Part shown: piece after piece, positions 21,071 through 34,297 of the stretch
Position numbering within the stretch: position 1 is the stretch's first letter
How the letters are laid out: every line of letters begins with the position of its first letter
NCBI GenBank assembly: GCA_022453515.1
Contig: JAJNNY010000095.1
Location: forward strand, 30,607-94,606
Source of the DNA: Astrocystis sublimbata
Lineage: Eukaryota > Ascomycota > Sordariomycetes > Xylariales > Xylariaceae
Direction: 5' to 3'
DNA: 64,000 nt
Notes under the pieces: generated by a model
Databases searched by the model: none
Seen by the model: only the letters and a program-made list of their open reading frames with translations
Told to the model about the DNA's origin: nothing
Made by a program: the position numbers and the translations under genes

Positions 21071-23962
21071 ATGGCAGCGATCTACCAGTCTCTCTTGCTG
21101 GCGTTCTGGATATCTACGGCATGTTGCATGAGTGAGGATCAGTACGGCATGTGTTCCAGGTTTCTATGTCGGTGCAAACATTGACTTGCTGGTGCAGGTC
21201 CATTATCAATGGTGTCGGTCTCGTACCTGTGGCTGCCTGGCCTCATATTGGGCTTGTTCCCGACTTCGATCCTCACCGAGCAGTACCTGCAGCTGCTGAC
21301 TCCGACCCAACGGTACAAGAGGTGTATCTTCCGAGCCCCTGCCGGCCCGACGACAACTTCTTACACCCGATCTATGAGATAACTAATCTTTCGTTGGCGT
21401 TTTACTATGAGAGTGGATATCTCGGCATCCATAACTGGGATATGAGCTTTACGGCTCGAGATACTCAGAATAACTATACCATGATCTGTACGCTGTGGGC
21501 CACGGACGGAGCGGGAATATCAGACTGGGGAGGATGTGGGGTAGAAGGTGCTGATATCGACACATTCACAACACGTTTTGTGCTGAAAAACGTGGATGTC
21601 AGCAAGTGGCACGACGTGTTTGTGGGTCGTGCCACGATCTCACAAATCTGGCTATGTAGCCAGAGCGACGACACATATCCGTAGGTCATGTCCCGTACTG
21701 CAGCAGCTGAAACTGTGGAGCAGGAAATCCGCTCCTATGATGCTGACTCTTGGTTTACAGCGATACCTATTCGGCAGAAGGAGTGGCGATAATCGAGACA
21801 GGATGTATGAAGGCTACGAATCCGACATCGGGACAGCGAGACCCATGCACAGATATCAAGACCGAATTCCCCTTGGTCGTGGATCCGAAATGGCTGACGC
21901 CAGAGAATACCCCACGGCTTGAGCCTCACCCAGTCTCTGATCCCGAGCCCACACCGCCACCTATCCGCCCTGGTCGTACTGCCGACTGTACGGCCAAAGC
22001 TTTCTCGAAACCAGCCGTTGTGATAGACGATTTTCACTATGTGCCGCCACCCACTATCGAAGACATTAACACCGAAACGGTCAACTTCACCGTAGCCAGC
22101 ACTGTAACCGGTGCCCGGGCTTATTGTGCTTCAACCGTTGAGCAAGACGAAGGGTGGGAAAAGTGGTATATCAAAACCCAATGTCTCAATGAGGTTAGGG
22201 ACGATCCCTATCAGAGCGAGACCGACTTTTACAGAGTGGAATTCCACTACACAGAGCGCTTGATGACCGTTGAACAAAGATTTGTATGCGGTGACCCTGA
22301 GGGACTGCATGAGTAGGAGCTCCTTCGCACATTGCTTCTGAGCTACAATGGCCATAGCTGACAACGATCTCAGAACGAGTTTCGACATTAAAGCTACTGG
22401 TCGGTTTCCGTTCTTTTGCAACGACGAGGGCTCGGGCACCGTGGTGAGTACTCTCCTGATAAGATCCTTGTAACATGTGTCATTGAAGGGAGCTGATCAT
22501 GAGTCATTATCATAGTGCAAGTCTAGCCGAACCGAGATCGTCGCCGAGATACGACAACCAGTCGGGGGTCTAACTCCCGCACCCGTTCCCACCCCCCCTA
22601 ATGCAGACTTCCCTGGATGCACGGCAAATTCACTCTATTATGTTTACTTCGAAGCGGACAAGTTATTATCCTATCATGTCTGGTACAAGTTGCATAAAGC
22701 CGACGACTATTCGAAAGTCGAGTTGGAGGAGCAATCACTCAGCCTCGATTTTCGAAATGAGGCAAACGACTATACCGCATCATGCGTAATCACAGACTCG
22801 GATACTGAGCTTCAGAATAGGGACGGCTGGGTTCCGTGCTTTGCAACTAACACGCTACATAGCTACCCCAGATATGCACTCGAGACGTGGGTACACTTCG
22901 ACTTGAATACGAGAGACTTTAAGTTTAACCAAACCTGGTATTGCAACGATACCGACGAGGCCATCCCGTGAGTGCTACCAAAAGAACGCTTGCATATTTG
23001 CCAGCTGCGTGCCATTCCAGTCTTGCTCACACATCTTCAGAATGCAATTCGTTGCTACAGGGGAAGCCCAGCTGACCCCCTACCAATGCGGTTGGACGAA
23101 CACGACGCAAGACGGCAATTTTTGCTGGCCCTACGATACTTGTACTCCAGAGTGGGACATCCAGTGGTGCAACCTGACGATCAACGACTACACCCGTCCA
23201 GTGCGGATCCAAGGAAACGTAATCTCGACAACCGAGTTGCCGCCAGACGCTTTCACAAACCCCGAACCAGACCCAGATCAGTACAGCTGCACCGAGACGT
23301 CGCTCACGCGGCCGGTAGAATTGACGCTGCGAAACTTCTCCATTGCGACTAATTACCTGAAATCTGATCAATACCCCAACTGGACATACTCATTTGTGGA
23401 CTTCGTGTTCGAGAACTCGGCACTGGCTCCGAGAGCAGGAGGAGCCTGGATTGACGTATCGTTCGGCAGCGAAGAGCTTACCCCGTATGACCCTCTCGAC
23501 GACCCTACCATAGCTTACGGAGGCTACAAAAGGAGCTTCATCAACGACATGGGGTGGTCTGCACGTGTGGACATCGGTCAAGCTTACATGGAGTTTAATC
23601 ACAGCTGGTATTGCGAGGACAAGAATCCTCAGAACCCGTGAGTGTTACCAGTCCTTACTCACGCCTAGTACTACCTGTGCCAAGCATGATCACTGACAAT
23701 GATGAACAGAATCCTATTCACGGCCACGTGGAATGGGGAACTTCCACTGTCTTGTGAATATAACAGACCCGTAGAATACACCAACCCAACCGACATAGTG
23801 TGTGTATTGCCGAACAATGCAACGACTCTTACTCTTCGTCCGTCAGTCACGAGTCAGGTCCAGCGAGCACCTATCCCGGATCCGACCTGTGAGCCAGATG
23901 AAGTGTGCCCTTACGCCAGGGACGCGAACTCAGACAGTGGCGGTGTTATTGTTCCTCGCTAG
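21071..23962 (+). CDS. Large secreted protein with four repeated modules, unknown family
   Basis: I do not recognise the family. The ATG at 21071 starts a signal-peptide-like stretch (YQSLLLAFWISTACC). Exons read about 21071-21141, 21198-21680, 21761-22312, 22374-22443, 22516-22967, 23041-23637 and 23710-23962, keeping frame for about 825 residues. Four modules share a layout: a Tyr/Trp-rich beta-type segment ending in (W/F)-x-C plus an acidic tail (IWLCSQSDD, RFVCGDPE, TWYCNDTDE, SWYCEDKN), then an intron, then a short half starting with a hydrophobic strand and a Cys. In each module this intron falls at the same place and in phase 2, so the gene probably grew by internal duplication. Pro-rich linkers (EPTPPPIRPG, APVPTPPN) join modules. 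N-glycosylation sites and many Cys fit an extracellular role. The first intron is the least certain. Confidence 0.7.
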
Positions 23963-25238
23963 ACGATCGAAGTAAGGGGATTTGAGCCTGAACCAATAAC
24001 TAACTATCCTTTCTGTTCGCACTCGGTAGTGCACTGAGCATTGCTATCTCGAGTCTGTGTAATGTACATATAATGTTGATATATGGAGCCAATGTAGCCA
24101 CATAAGGTATACAAGTTCAAGCGTTGTGGGAAACCAGTTAAGATGAACCTCTGGTTCCGGACACCTTCCTGAGCTGCAAACGGTTTGATATGGAGGTCTC
24201 TCTACCTAAGAGTGCGACTCGTGGGACGGTAGCTCTGAGAAATTGTAAGAAATTAGCAGGGTTTACAGGCACCCATGCCCGCCATAGTCTCTTGGCAGCC
24301 CAGGTCACGGCCCATGGCAGGCGATATGAAAATTACATGGCCGCTCTCTCGGGTAAGAAGGGCTTGTAGATTGGCCATCTTTTATTCACACTGCGGGGCC
24401 ATGGGTTGCTAAGCAACCCAGCCCATCACCTGTGGGTTAGCTTAAAACTTAGTGCATTCAGGCCATAATTCTCTGGCTGTTGCTACAGGTCATTTAAGTT
24501 ATTCTCTACGCTTTCAACAGGCTTGCAAATAGAGAATAGTTTGAACGCGTGTATTGGGGGAGAGGGCATGAGCCGTAGACGAGGCCTAGAAGTATAGGCA
24601 AAGCGTACTACCCGCTACCCGGAGGGGAGTAGTACGTGCCCTCCGCGACTAGGACTCGAATACCTGCCCACACTCATGCCCACAGGTGTTCAGAATTCTT
24701 TAAGGATGGGGGGTGCCTTAAGGTTTCGTAGGTTATACGAGGCCTTGAGGCTAAGGGAAGATATTTAAAAAACCTCCGACCACCTCGAAAACCACCCCCT
24801 TCGTGGGAGGTGGAAAAGAGAGGTGACGAGGAAAAGAACCCTCGCGTAGAGCCTGGGGCGAAGCCGCCCCTTATACCCTTTGGGGGTAGGTCTGTGCGGG
24901 CGCTAGCCTGTTGGGACGTAGAACCCTTCATTCTTTTCAGATGGAAATGATATCAAAGTCTATCGTATTCTTCGCTTCTAAGTAAATTTGCTTCTATATA
25001 CATTCTGATATAAGAACAATGATACACCGCCATTAAACAAGGAGATTCGTAAGTAAATAAGTACTAACCGCCAGCCTGCCCTTCCCAACCGCCAAACGCC
25101 ATGTAAACTTGAACTCGTAACAAATTCAGTGCTATACTCCAAGGTGGAGATGAGATATGCCACACCCGTAGGAAAATACTTTAACATCTAACAGCAACTT
25201 TATACGTATATAAGAAAAGAAAAGAAAAGAAAAATCAA
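23963..25238. other. Intergenic region with GC-rich repeat-like patch
   Basis: About 1.3 kb between the secreted protein and the PKS. The part near 24540-24930 differs in composition and has short inverted repeats, including CGTACTAC/GTAGTACG at 24604-24636 and a GGGTTGC/GCAACCC pair near 24413. It could be a remnant of a repeated element. No gene is supported; the 85-codon minus frame at 24674-24931 is low-complexity. Confidence 0.4.
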
Positions 25239-28200
25239 TCAAGCCGCCTCGTCCCAGCAAGCCTGGCGATTGCGCGTCTTCGCAATGACAGTCGCCGCAA
25301 CAGCAGCAAAGTTCGCCGCGCCAAGGATCTCAAAGACAGCAACATCCGACTTGAACTCCTTAGCGAACCAGGAGCGCAGCTCCACAGCGAGCAGCGAGTC
25401 GACGCCGTACGAGTGCAGGGGGCGCACAGTCTCTATATCGACAGGCGGCAGGGACAGGGCGCGGGCCAGCTTATGGACAAGAGCCTCCATGACGACATCG
25501 CCAGCCTCAGCAAGCGAGCGCGCGCTCGTAAAAGCCACAGACCAATTCTGCGCCGCGGCAGCCTGGGTAGGGTCCGCGTCGGCGGCGCCCGCGCCGAGCT
25601 CGACGGTGTGCATGTGGCGGAAGGTAGCGCGGTGCATGAGGGCGGGGACGTCAGCGCCCTTAGCGACTAGAGACGCCGGAGTCTCGAGGCCGATCATGAC
25701 CTGGCAGTTACGTGGGTCGCGAGCGGCAGCGACGTCGCGGCGGCAGTGGTAGTCGAGGAGGGCGAGGTATTCGTCAGAGTTAATCGGCATCATCAGCCCG
25801 GAGTTTTCGAAAGTCTTGGTCAGGAACTCGCTTTCGGCAATGATGCCGTCGCTCGCCATCCAGCCGAGGTCGAAGCTGATGGAGCGCTCGCCGCGCGCAA
25901 CGCGGCTGCGGGCCAGAGCGTCCTGGTACGTGCCGCCGGCCGCGTAGTTGGACTGGCCTGCGGACCCGTGGATGCCGACGACGGAGGACAGCATGACGAA
26001 GAAGTCGAGGCCGCGCGGGAGCTGGGCGTCAAGGTTGCGCGAGCCATTGACTTTGGGGAGAAGTGCCTGCGTCCACTCCGTGTAGGTCATCTGGTCGTAC
26101 ATGGCGTCGCGCAGCACCATGGCGCCTTGGATGCAGCCCTTGATTGGGGGCATGGTGGTTGCGACGTCGGCTAGGACGGAGGCTAGTGCGTCGGCGTCGG
26201 CGACGTCGCAGAGGGGGTGCTGTACCTGGACGCCGCGGCTGAGGAGTTCGTCGACGAGCTCGCGCGCGCTGTTGGACTTGGGGCCCGATCGGCCGAGCAA
26301 GAGGAGGTGGCGGGCACCACAGTCCGCCATCCAGCGGGCGGTGCGGCGCGCGAGACCACCGAAACCACCGGCGATCACGTAGGTGGCGTTCGGGTCTAAC
26401 TCACAGCTGGGCTTCGTCTTGAGGACAGTCTAGAAAAGATAGGGGTTAGTGGGTGTTGTTCAAAAGTGGGAGAAAAGGAGGCATACCAGAACACTGTCCT
26501 CCTTGCTCATCTCGATGGTCAGTTTACCCATGCTCTTTCCGCTCTGCATGTGGCGGAAAGCCGTCTCAATCTGAGAGATAGGATACACTTGCATCGGGTA
26601 TGAGATCTTGGCCTGGCCGGCCGCCACCAGCTTCATGGCGTCGACCAGGGACTCGCGGACGAGGCCGGGCTGTTCCTTGGTCATGCCGAAGATATCGACA
26701 GCGGTAAAGGAGACGTTCTTGGCGAAGTGGAACATGTCGAGGCGCGAGTGCGAGTGGATATCGCGCTTGCCGATCTCCACGAAGCGGCCGAAGCTCGCCA
26801 TGCACGACCAGGTGGCCTTGAGGCCGTCGCCGGCAAGCGAGTTGAGCACCACGTCGATGCCGCGGTTCTGCGTCATGCGCATGATGCCCTGCGCGAAGGA
26901 CGTGTCGCGGCTGTAGAAGATGTGGTCGTCGGGGATGCCGTACTGTTCCATGAGGAGCTGCTTCTTGCCAGACGAGCCGACCGTCGCAAACACCTCGGCC
27001 CCGACGTGCTGCGCCAGCTGCACGGCAGACTGTCCTGTTCCGCCGGCGGCGGCGTGGATCAGGACCTTGTCTCCCTTTCGGAGACGGCCGGCTACCATAA
27101 GGGCGTAGTGGGCAGTGGTGTAAGTCATGGGCAGAGAGGCGGCCTCGGTGAAAGACAAGTTCTCTGGCATCTTGACGACAGTACGGGGATCTGCTCGGGC
27201 GAATGTCTTGAAGGAATCGAAGCAGATGGCACAGACGCGGTCGCCAGGTCGAAGGTCCGTGGTGGCGGCATTGCCGATGCGAGTGACAACACCGGCGCAC
27301 TCGCCTCCGATCTCGACCTGGTTGATCCGTCCTAGCGCGGTGAGAAGGTCCATGAAGTTGACACCGACGGCCTTGACTTCGATTTCGACTTGGTTGGGAT
27401 GCAGGGGCTGGCCCGCGGCCTCATCCTCAATGAAGCAAAGGGAGTCCAGCAGGCCTGGTGTCTTGAACTGCAGCGCTAACGGTGGCAGGTTCGGTGTGCC
27501 GAAAGGTTGGACCTGGGACCGCTGTGGTTGCAGCCGAGTGTGGATCTCCTCGTTCATGTGAGATGACTCGATGGTGCGGTTGATCAGGAGAGATCCGTTT
27601 TGGTCGCGGTACTCAAGTTCCTGTTCGACGTCATTGACCTCAGCAGAGTTCATGTTGTCAAAGATCTTCTGAACAATCTCCGCCTTGTCGGAGGTAGAGC
27701 GGACGGAGTCGATGGCCAAGGTGACGGCCTTCAGCATCGCGTTCTCGGTTCGCAGGCCACGCAGAAGACCATCTGCCACCTGGTACTCGGGCGTCTCCCA
27801 TTTCTCGCCACCGCCTCCGGTCACCCAAATCAGTCCCTGTGCTCCGAGGAATCTCGCCCGAAGTCGCTCAAAGGTCTGCGCATCCATATCGTGCAGGACG
27901 GGGGCGTCTAGCTCTAGGAGGAAGATGCAAAAGCTGTCTGATGGAACTTGCTCGTCATTCAGATAGGAGACTTCGCAGGTCACACCTTGGCGGGAGAGCA
28001 GCGGTATGATTTCTCCAGCGAGTTGGGCTTGGGCCGCCGAGTCTTGGGTGGTGATCAAGGAGACATGGGGCATTGTCGGCGGCTGAGTATCGACGTGCTG
28101 CGCCGTGGAAACCATGATGCTCAACTCCTGGCATTTATCATCGGCGTAATCTTTCAACACAAAGTCGGTGCCGCTGAATCCGTTGGCAGCCAGAACGTGA

Positions 28201-31200
28201 TCCCACTTCTGAGGTGTCATTGTCGGCCCCCACGATCGGTAGTTGTCCTCGCTCAGCCACCAGCCCGGCAGCAATCCGAAGGCGAAACCACCACGCGTGA
28301 AGTCGTTTGTCTGTTCGAGAAGGACCAGCTTGCCGCCGGGCTTGAGCAGCGCGTGCGCGTTCTTCAGCGTCACGTCCAGGTTTTTGGTGGCGTGGATCAC
28401 GTTGGCAGCGATGACGAGGTCGTAGCTGCCCTTTTCGAAGCCCTGGTTGACGGCGTCGTTCTCAATGTCCAAGACAGAGTACTTCATGCGCGAAGCATAA
28501 GCTTGGAAGTCATCCTGAGCTTTCGAGAAGAATGAGGGAGAGACATCGGTGAAGTCGTACTGGGAGCATCGGGGATTGCCATTGGAAGGGGCAAACAGTG
28601 CCTTCACAATGTGGGCTGTAGTTCCTCCTGTTCCAGCTCCTATCTCGAGTGCCTTGAGGCTAGGGTTCTTGTATGCTAGAAGATCGAGGAAGTTGGTGAA
28701 AACATCGGAGAGTCTCGAGTTGATCTCGAGATAGTACTCCTTGACCAAATCTCCGTTGAACAACACCTGCAGGGGGTCCATCTCGCCTTGCAGTATGGGG
28801 AGAAGGTTCTGCGCCACCGCGACATAGAACCGACCTTCGCTGCTGAACTCTTCAAGACGATGGGCTAGGCGCTCTTGGTACTCGACATCGACGATCTTCG
28901 CAGCCCAGTCCGCCTGTCCTTGAGGCAGTTTACCTTCACTAAATCGCTCGACTTGCAGCTTCATCCAGTCGATGTACTGCTTCCTCGAGGGGTCCGTTCG
29001 CTGGGGGTCGAGTTGAGGCAACGTGGTCGTGATAGTCGAGTAAAGGAAGCATGCCAGATCCTGATAGAAGGCGGCCGTGTCGGCGTCCACAGCCTTCGCC
29101 GCGCCAAAATAGGCGGGACCTTGAGACGAAGGGATGAGGTCAACATCGGGCTTCCAGTCCATGTGATAGGCAAGACGCCTCTTCTGGTTCTCGTCGTCCG
29201 CGTCGCCGGCTTCTTGACGGTCCACGTTGGTGGTCTCCAGAACATCCACCGAGGCGCGCAATCGCCCATCGGGTCCGTATGCCGCGAAAGAGGACTCAGT
29301 CTGTCGAACACCGCGGGAGATTTGACGTGAGGTGGCCCGGAGACTGGGGACTTCGGGCTGGGACAGCCCGGAAGCGGATAGCCAGAGGTTGGATACACGT
29401 GTAGGAACGGTGGTGGGGATCTTTCGGCTTGCTCCCCTCGTGAGCCCGACCAGAACGACCTGGATGAAGGCGTCCAGAGTGGTGGGGTGGATGAGATGGG
29501 CTTGGCGAGGATCGGCCTTGCCGTGACCATCTTCCGACACGAACGTCTTCACATCAGCGACCACATCACCTTCCTCGCTGTAGTTGATTTCCTGCAATGT
29601 CTGGAAAGCAGGGCCGAATTGAAGTCCCATATCCGCGAAATGGCTGTATACAGCGACACTATCGGCTTTCTGCAAGCAGGTATCGGTTCGGGTCTTCAAG
29701 AGATCGCACATGGCCCTCTCTGCGGCACGCGCTTCGAGTCCACCGTCAACGTCGTTGGAGTCGAGCTCTTCGTATTCCACGAGCACGATTCCGCGGCAGT
29801 TCTCTGCCCAATTGCCACCTTCGAAGGTGCAGATGCGGAATTCAAACCGAGTGACCTCCTTGCCGGTGGTGTCCTGCACGGGACGGATGTACAGGTGGGA
29901 CTCGTTGACAAGGTCCGACGAGGCGTCGACGCCAATAGCTCGCTGGAAAGTCGCCTCGGACACTCGGTATCCGCTGACGAGCTTCGAGGTGGGCGCATCT
30001 TGCACCAGCTGCCGCAGGCCCTCGATAGCCATGACCAGCATGCCCGCTGCCGGGTAGATGGTGGAACCGTTCACGACGTGATCCGAGACCCAAGGAGTTT
30101 CCGAGGGACGGATGAACTTTCTCCATCGCGCCTCGAGCGGGTTCCAGTCCTTGCCAGCAGTGCCGAGCAAGTCATGGTGGCCGTGTTTTCGCAGGCGATA
30201 CTCCTTGCTGATTCGGCCCTCGTGCCAGTAAGACTGTGAATGATTGAAGGGATACTCGGGTAGGTTGGTCAACGCCATGCCTGTGGCTGTCTTGGCGACG
30301 GTGGTCTGGAAATTGTTGATCCTGGCGAGGTCCACCGGGTATCCAAGAGACCACAAGCGCCCAACAGCTGTCATTGTGCTATCCAGGGCAGAGACGTTCC
30401 GGGTAAGGCAAGAGCCGTAGCTGGCCTCCTCCCCGCGCGGTGTCTTCTTGAAGATTTCCTTGACCGGCCCTGCCAAGGCGCTGTGAGGGCCAAGTTCAAC
30501 GAAGTCATACAGAGTTACTGCAGGCTTGTTCGCAGTGTCCTTTGCGCCGCGACCGCCGAGCTTCTTGCGGGTGCTCTGGGCGCCGCTGGAGATCAGCGAT
30601 GCCAATGCGTCGGAAAATCGCACCGGGTTCGTCAAGTTCTTAACCCAGTAGCTTCCGTCTGACAGCACTCCCAGGTCTTCAATGGGAGTCTTTGTCACCG
30701 ACGACATCATCAGGTTGCATCCCGGTAGAGGTACTCCAGTCTCCAGTTGACCCATCTGGCGCAGATACTCAGCGGCGATCTGCTCCATCTGCGGCGAGTG
30801 GTAGCCCACATCCACTTGCAACTTGCGTGCGAAGATTGCATCACGGGTCAGAACCTCGTGTAGAGCATCCACCTGGTCTGCATCGCCGGATATGGTGACA
30901 CTGGTCGGGCTGTTGATGCAGGCTGCCACAATACGGGCGTTCCCTGATGCTCCGGCAACGCGCTCGATGTATTCCAGCGCCTGGGTCTCGGAAAGACCGA
31001 CTGCCATCATGGCGCCCTTTTGCGTCGTTGCGGTTGCTAGCTCGGATGAGAGCTTTCCACGCCAGTAGGCAACCTTGCATGCTGATCGCAGCGAGAGGCC
31101 ACCGACGCAATAGGCGGCAGCAATCTCACCTGACGAGTGGCCCACCACGGCCTTCGGGGTGATGCCGAAGGACTGCAGGAGATGGATCAAAGCAATCTGC

Positions 31201-33364
31201 AGCGCTGTGCAAAGAGGCTGGCTCATTTCCGGACGGTTGACTCTGGAAGCCGCCTTCTCCAGCAGCAGCTCCTCCATCAGCGACCACTCGCAGCCAAACT
31301 CGTAGAGATACAACTGGAAGGCCTCGAGCGCTTTTCTGAAAACGGGACACGCGAGAAGCTCCCGGCCCATGCCAGCGAACTGAGCTCCCTGCCCAGTGAA
31401 GATGAACCCGAGACCGAGCTTGCGCGAGGAGCGCACACCCTTGGACCAGACGAGGTCTCCCTGCAGCAGATCCGTGAGGGAATGGCAGGTTGCGTAAGCC
31501 TTATAGGGCAGGATGCTACGACGCTGGCTCAACGTGTACGCCAGGTCAGATAGATATCTCGAACGTTGCGAGTCGTTCAGTCTTAGCGAGCGGAAGTGGG
31601 ATTTGTATGCCTCGGCCAAGCGCTTGATTCCCTCCTCATCGGCTGAAGAGAGAACAAGCAGCGCGTGATCAGGCTTGTCACTGCTAGCCACCACCTCCTC
31701 TACTGCTGGAACTGGGCTGTCGTCCACTGGTGCCCAGAGTCGCGTCAGCTCCTCCGATGTAGGAGGCGCCGGAACGGTGTTGTGATTCCCTGACAGTCCG
31801 TGGGCCTTCAGATAGTTGTACGCATCGTCGATCACCACATGCGCATTGGAGCCTCCGAAACCAAAGGAGTTGACACTGGCCCGACGGAGACCATTCGTAG
31901 GCCATGGCATCGCTGCGGTCGGGAATTGCAACTTGAGAGCAGAAGCGTCGATTCGCGGGTTCAGGCGCTCGAAGTTTGTGTTCGGGAGAATGACACCCCT
32001 TTCGAGCGAAAGCACCGTCTTGATCACACCGGCTACACCGCTCGTCCCCTCAGTGTGGCCGATATTTGATTTGACTGCGCCCACGTAGAGCGGCTCATCG
32101 GAGCTGCGATGGTCTGCGAAGACAGCGCCAATGGCACTTGCTTCGATGGGGTCTCCGACTGCGGTGCCGGTGCCGTGGGCTTCGAAGAACCGGGTAGCGC
32201 CAAGTGACAGTCCGGCCTTCTTGTAGGTGTCTCGGATGAGTTGCGCTTGGGCTGTGCCACTGGGCTGGGTAAGTCCCTGTGGAGTGCGACCGTCCGAGTT
32301 GGAACCTGTTGAGCGAATGACGGCCCGGATCGAATCTCCATCTCTAACAGCATCGGCTAGTCTCTTGATGACTATCACACCAAAGCCTTCGCCTCGCGCA
32401 TAGCCGTTGCCCCTGTGATCGAAGCTGTAGCATCGGCTGTCTGGTGAAAGAAAGTTCATGTTCGATAGCATCTGGTATGTATCCACGCCAAAGGCAGTGT
32501 TAGAACCAGCAACGATGCCCTGTTCCCTTGTGTTAGCTTTGCACAGAGGCTATGAGTGGTAGAGATGCTCACCATGTCTGACTCTCCCATTCGCAGTGCT
32601 TGACAAGCCATATCCAAGGCCACAAGACTGCTCGAACAGGCCGTATCGATGTGTAGACTGGGCCCATGGAGGTTGTAAAACCAACTAATACGATTGGCGA
32701 GGATGCTGATCGATGATCCTGTTGCCGCGTACTTTGGCATCGTCTCGTGATCCCTCATGGTCATCAGTCTGTAGTCGTCGGCGAATGAGCCAGTGTGGAC
32801 CGAAGTCTTGGATCCAGTCACAGTCTCCAATGGCAAACCGGCTATGTAATGGCAAGTGATCAGTATAGGGAATCGTCTTTTGGCTGTCTTGACCAATACG
32901 TACCATTCTCCAGCGCACGGTAGACACATTCCAGTATCTGTCGTTGCTGGACATCCATCGATGCGGCTTCTGCAGATGTGATGGAAAAGAAAGGAGCATC
33001 AAAGAGAGACAGGTCTTCTTTGATGAAGTGCCCACCCCGAGCAGTAATCTTGCCAACTGTTATTATGCATCGCAACTATGTGGACAAGACAACTCACAGT
33101 ATCGTTACGGCTATTGTCTGTTGCATGGAACGCGTCGATGTTAAAGCGATCCGATGGAACTTCTGTCATAGCACATCGCTTTTCCATCATCATCTTCCAG
33201 AACTGGTCCGGCGATGTAGCATCCTCTGGAAACTTGAGAGACAGGCCGACAATGGCGAACGGCTCCAAGAGACCCCTCGCATCTCCTGATCCCATTTGAT
33301 CATGAAGCATAGGAGCCTCGGAGTCGCTCGAGTCGGCGCTTGAGTACAAAAGACCGGGTGCCAT
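25239..33364 (-). CDS. Highly reducing type I polyketide synthase (KS-AT-DH-MT-ER-KR-ACP)
   Basis: Five exons (33364-33109, 33056-32904, 32841-32573, 32519-26487, 26429-25239) keep frame and give about 2,633 residues. Domains and active-site residues are all visible: KS with DTACSSS (Cys about 205), EAHGTGT and NIGHTEG; AT with GHSSGE (Ser about 688); DH with SDHVVNGS (His about 1040) and HPTTLDAF (Asp about 1242); C-methyltransferase with LEIGAGTGG (about 1517); ER with HAAAGGTGQ; KR with GGFGGLARR, the MLSS serine and the SNYAAG tyrosine; ACP with GVDSLL (Ser about 2582). It should build a reduced, possibly methyl-branched chain. There is no thioesterase, reductase or condensation domain, so release needs a partner; the FSH1-type hydrolase 3 kb away is the best candidate. 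It diverges from an MFS exporter gene. Confidence 0.96.
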
Positions 33365-34297
33365 TTTGAAGAATAGTTAAAAAAAGATGGTTCTTTGTTG
33401 AAGAAGAAGAAGAGTAATAAGGAATGAAAGAAGAAGAGAAGCTGATGTTGCAATACCAATATCCAGTATCGAAAGTCATTCCAACAAGAGTTCTTATAGT
33501 TTTGATGCCATCTTGGCAACTGGTATCAACAGCCCTTGAACTATCTTAAGAGACAACAATTAGAGGTTAGACCGACTCAAGCGATCTATTCTGGCTGCCT
33601 GCCTTGACTCATCCACAATTTCAACGACTATGCATTCATCGTCCCAGCGACTGAATTGCACTTGGAGCAGAGTGATAGAGCTGGTCTAGCCCCAGCGTTG
33701 ATGATAGCTGCGTCTGGGGCAAAGCACAACAGAATCCTTCGAAAGCATAACAGAATCCGTCGAAGGCCAAGCGATTCCGAGTATACGAAGCAACAATTAG
33801 CTGGAATAAGCATGGCTGGGGCTAGACTCCTGGCTCCTGTGGGCTGATTGGGGAGCCAACAATAGGTTTGGGCAAAATAATAAGCATGGCTGAAGCTAAG
33901 GCTGCTAGCGTCTGGGGGCTGACAATATGTTTAGCAAATATTCATTTAATGGAGTGTCTTGACGGAACGAAAACGGATATCGAAACGGAAGGCGCTATTT
34001 TTGGTGGACTTACCGAAACGGTAAAGTAAACGGTCTGTTTATGACAAATGACAGTATTTTCGGATGCACTGCACGATTGCCTCTGCTCTGCCTCATCCCG
34101 CTCCTGTATCCTCTATTGCTTTTCTTTAGTCTCGTCTTCTCTCTTGCTCTTCCTCTATCTCTATACACAGGCAACTTTATCATTCAATCCATGCGGGCAT
34201 AATTTTTGAATTTGTTTTATTCTTTCTAGTATCACAGGTAGAACATAGGGAAATTTCTTCTACAAAACAGAAGTGTGTTTTTTATTCAACAGCGACG
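33365..34297. promoter_or_regulatory. PKS/exporter divergent promoter with internal repeats
   Basis: About 930 bp separate the PKS and MFS start codons. A 13-bp perfect inverted repeat (GTCTAGCCCCAGC at 33684-33696, complement at 33815-33827) flanks two direct copies of ACAGAATCC(T/G)TCGAA(A)G (about 33730-33765). A further loose duplication (AATAAGCATGGCTG...) lies at about 33805-33900. These could be a small foldback element or regulator sites. Confidence 0.5.

Noticed and set aside
24640..24680. Possible tRNA gene on the minus strand (B-box-like GGTATTCGAGTCC)
   Set aside because: The box has an extra base and no A box, acceptor stem or anticodon arm could be placed around it.
25270..30239. 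Long open frames on the plus strand across 25.3-30.2 kb (up to 250 codons)
   Set aside because: They lie antisense to the PKS coding exons, have no family motifs, and follow from its GC-rich codon use.
33077..33098. A 22-bp intron (GTGAGT...CATAG) in the PKS N-terminus
   Set aside because: Too short for fungal splicing. A 52-bp intron starting at GTAACG keeps frame and gives the usual spacing to ITARGGHF.
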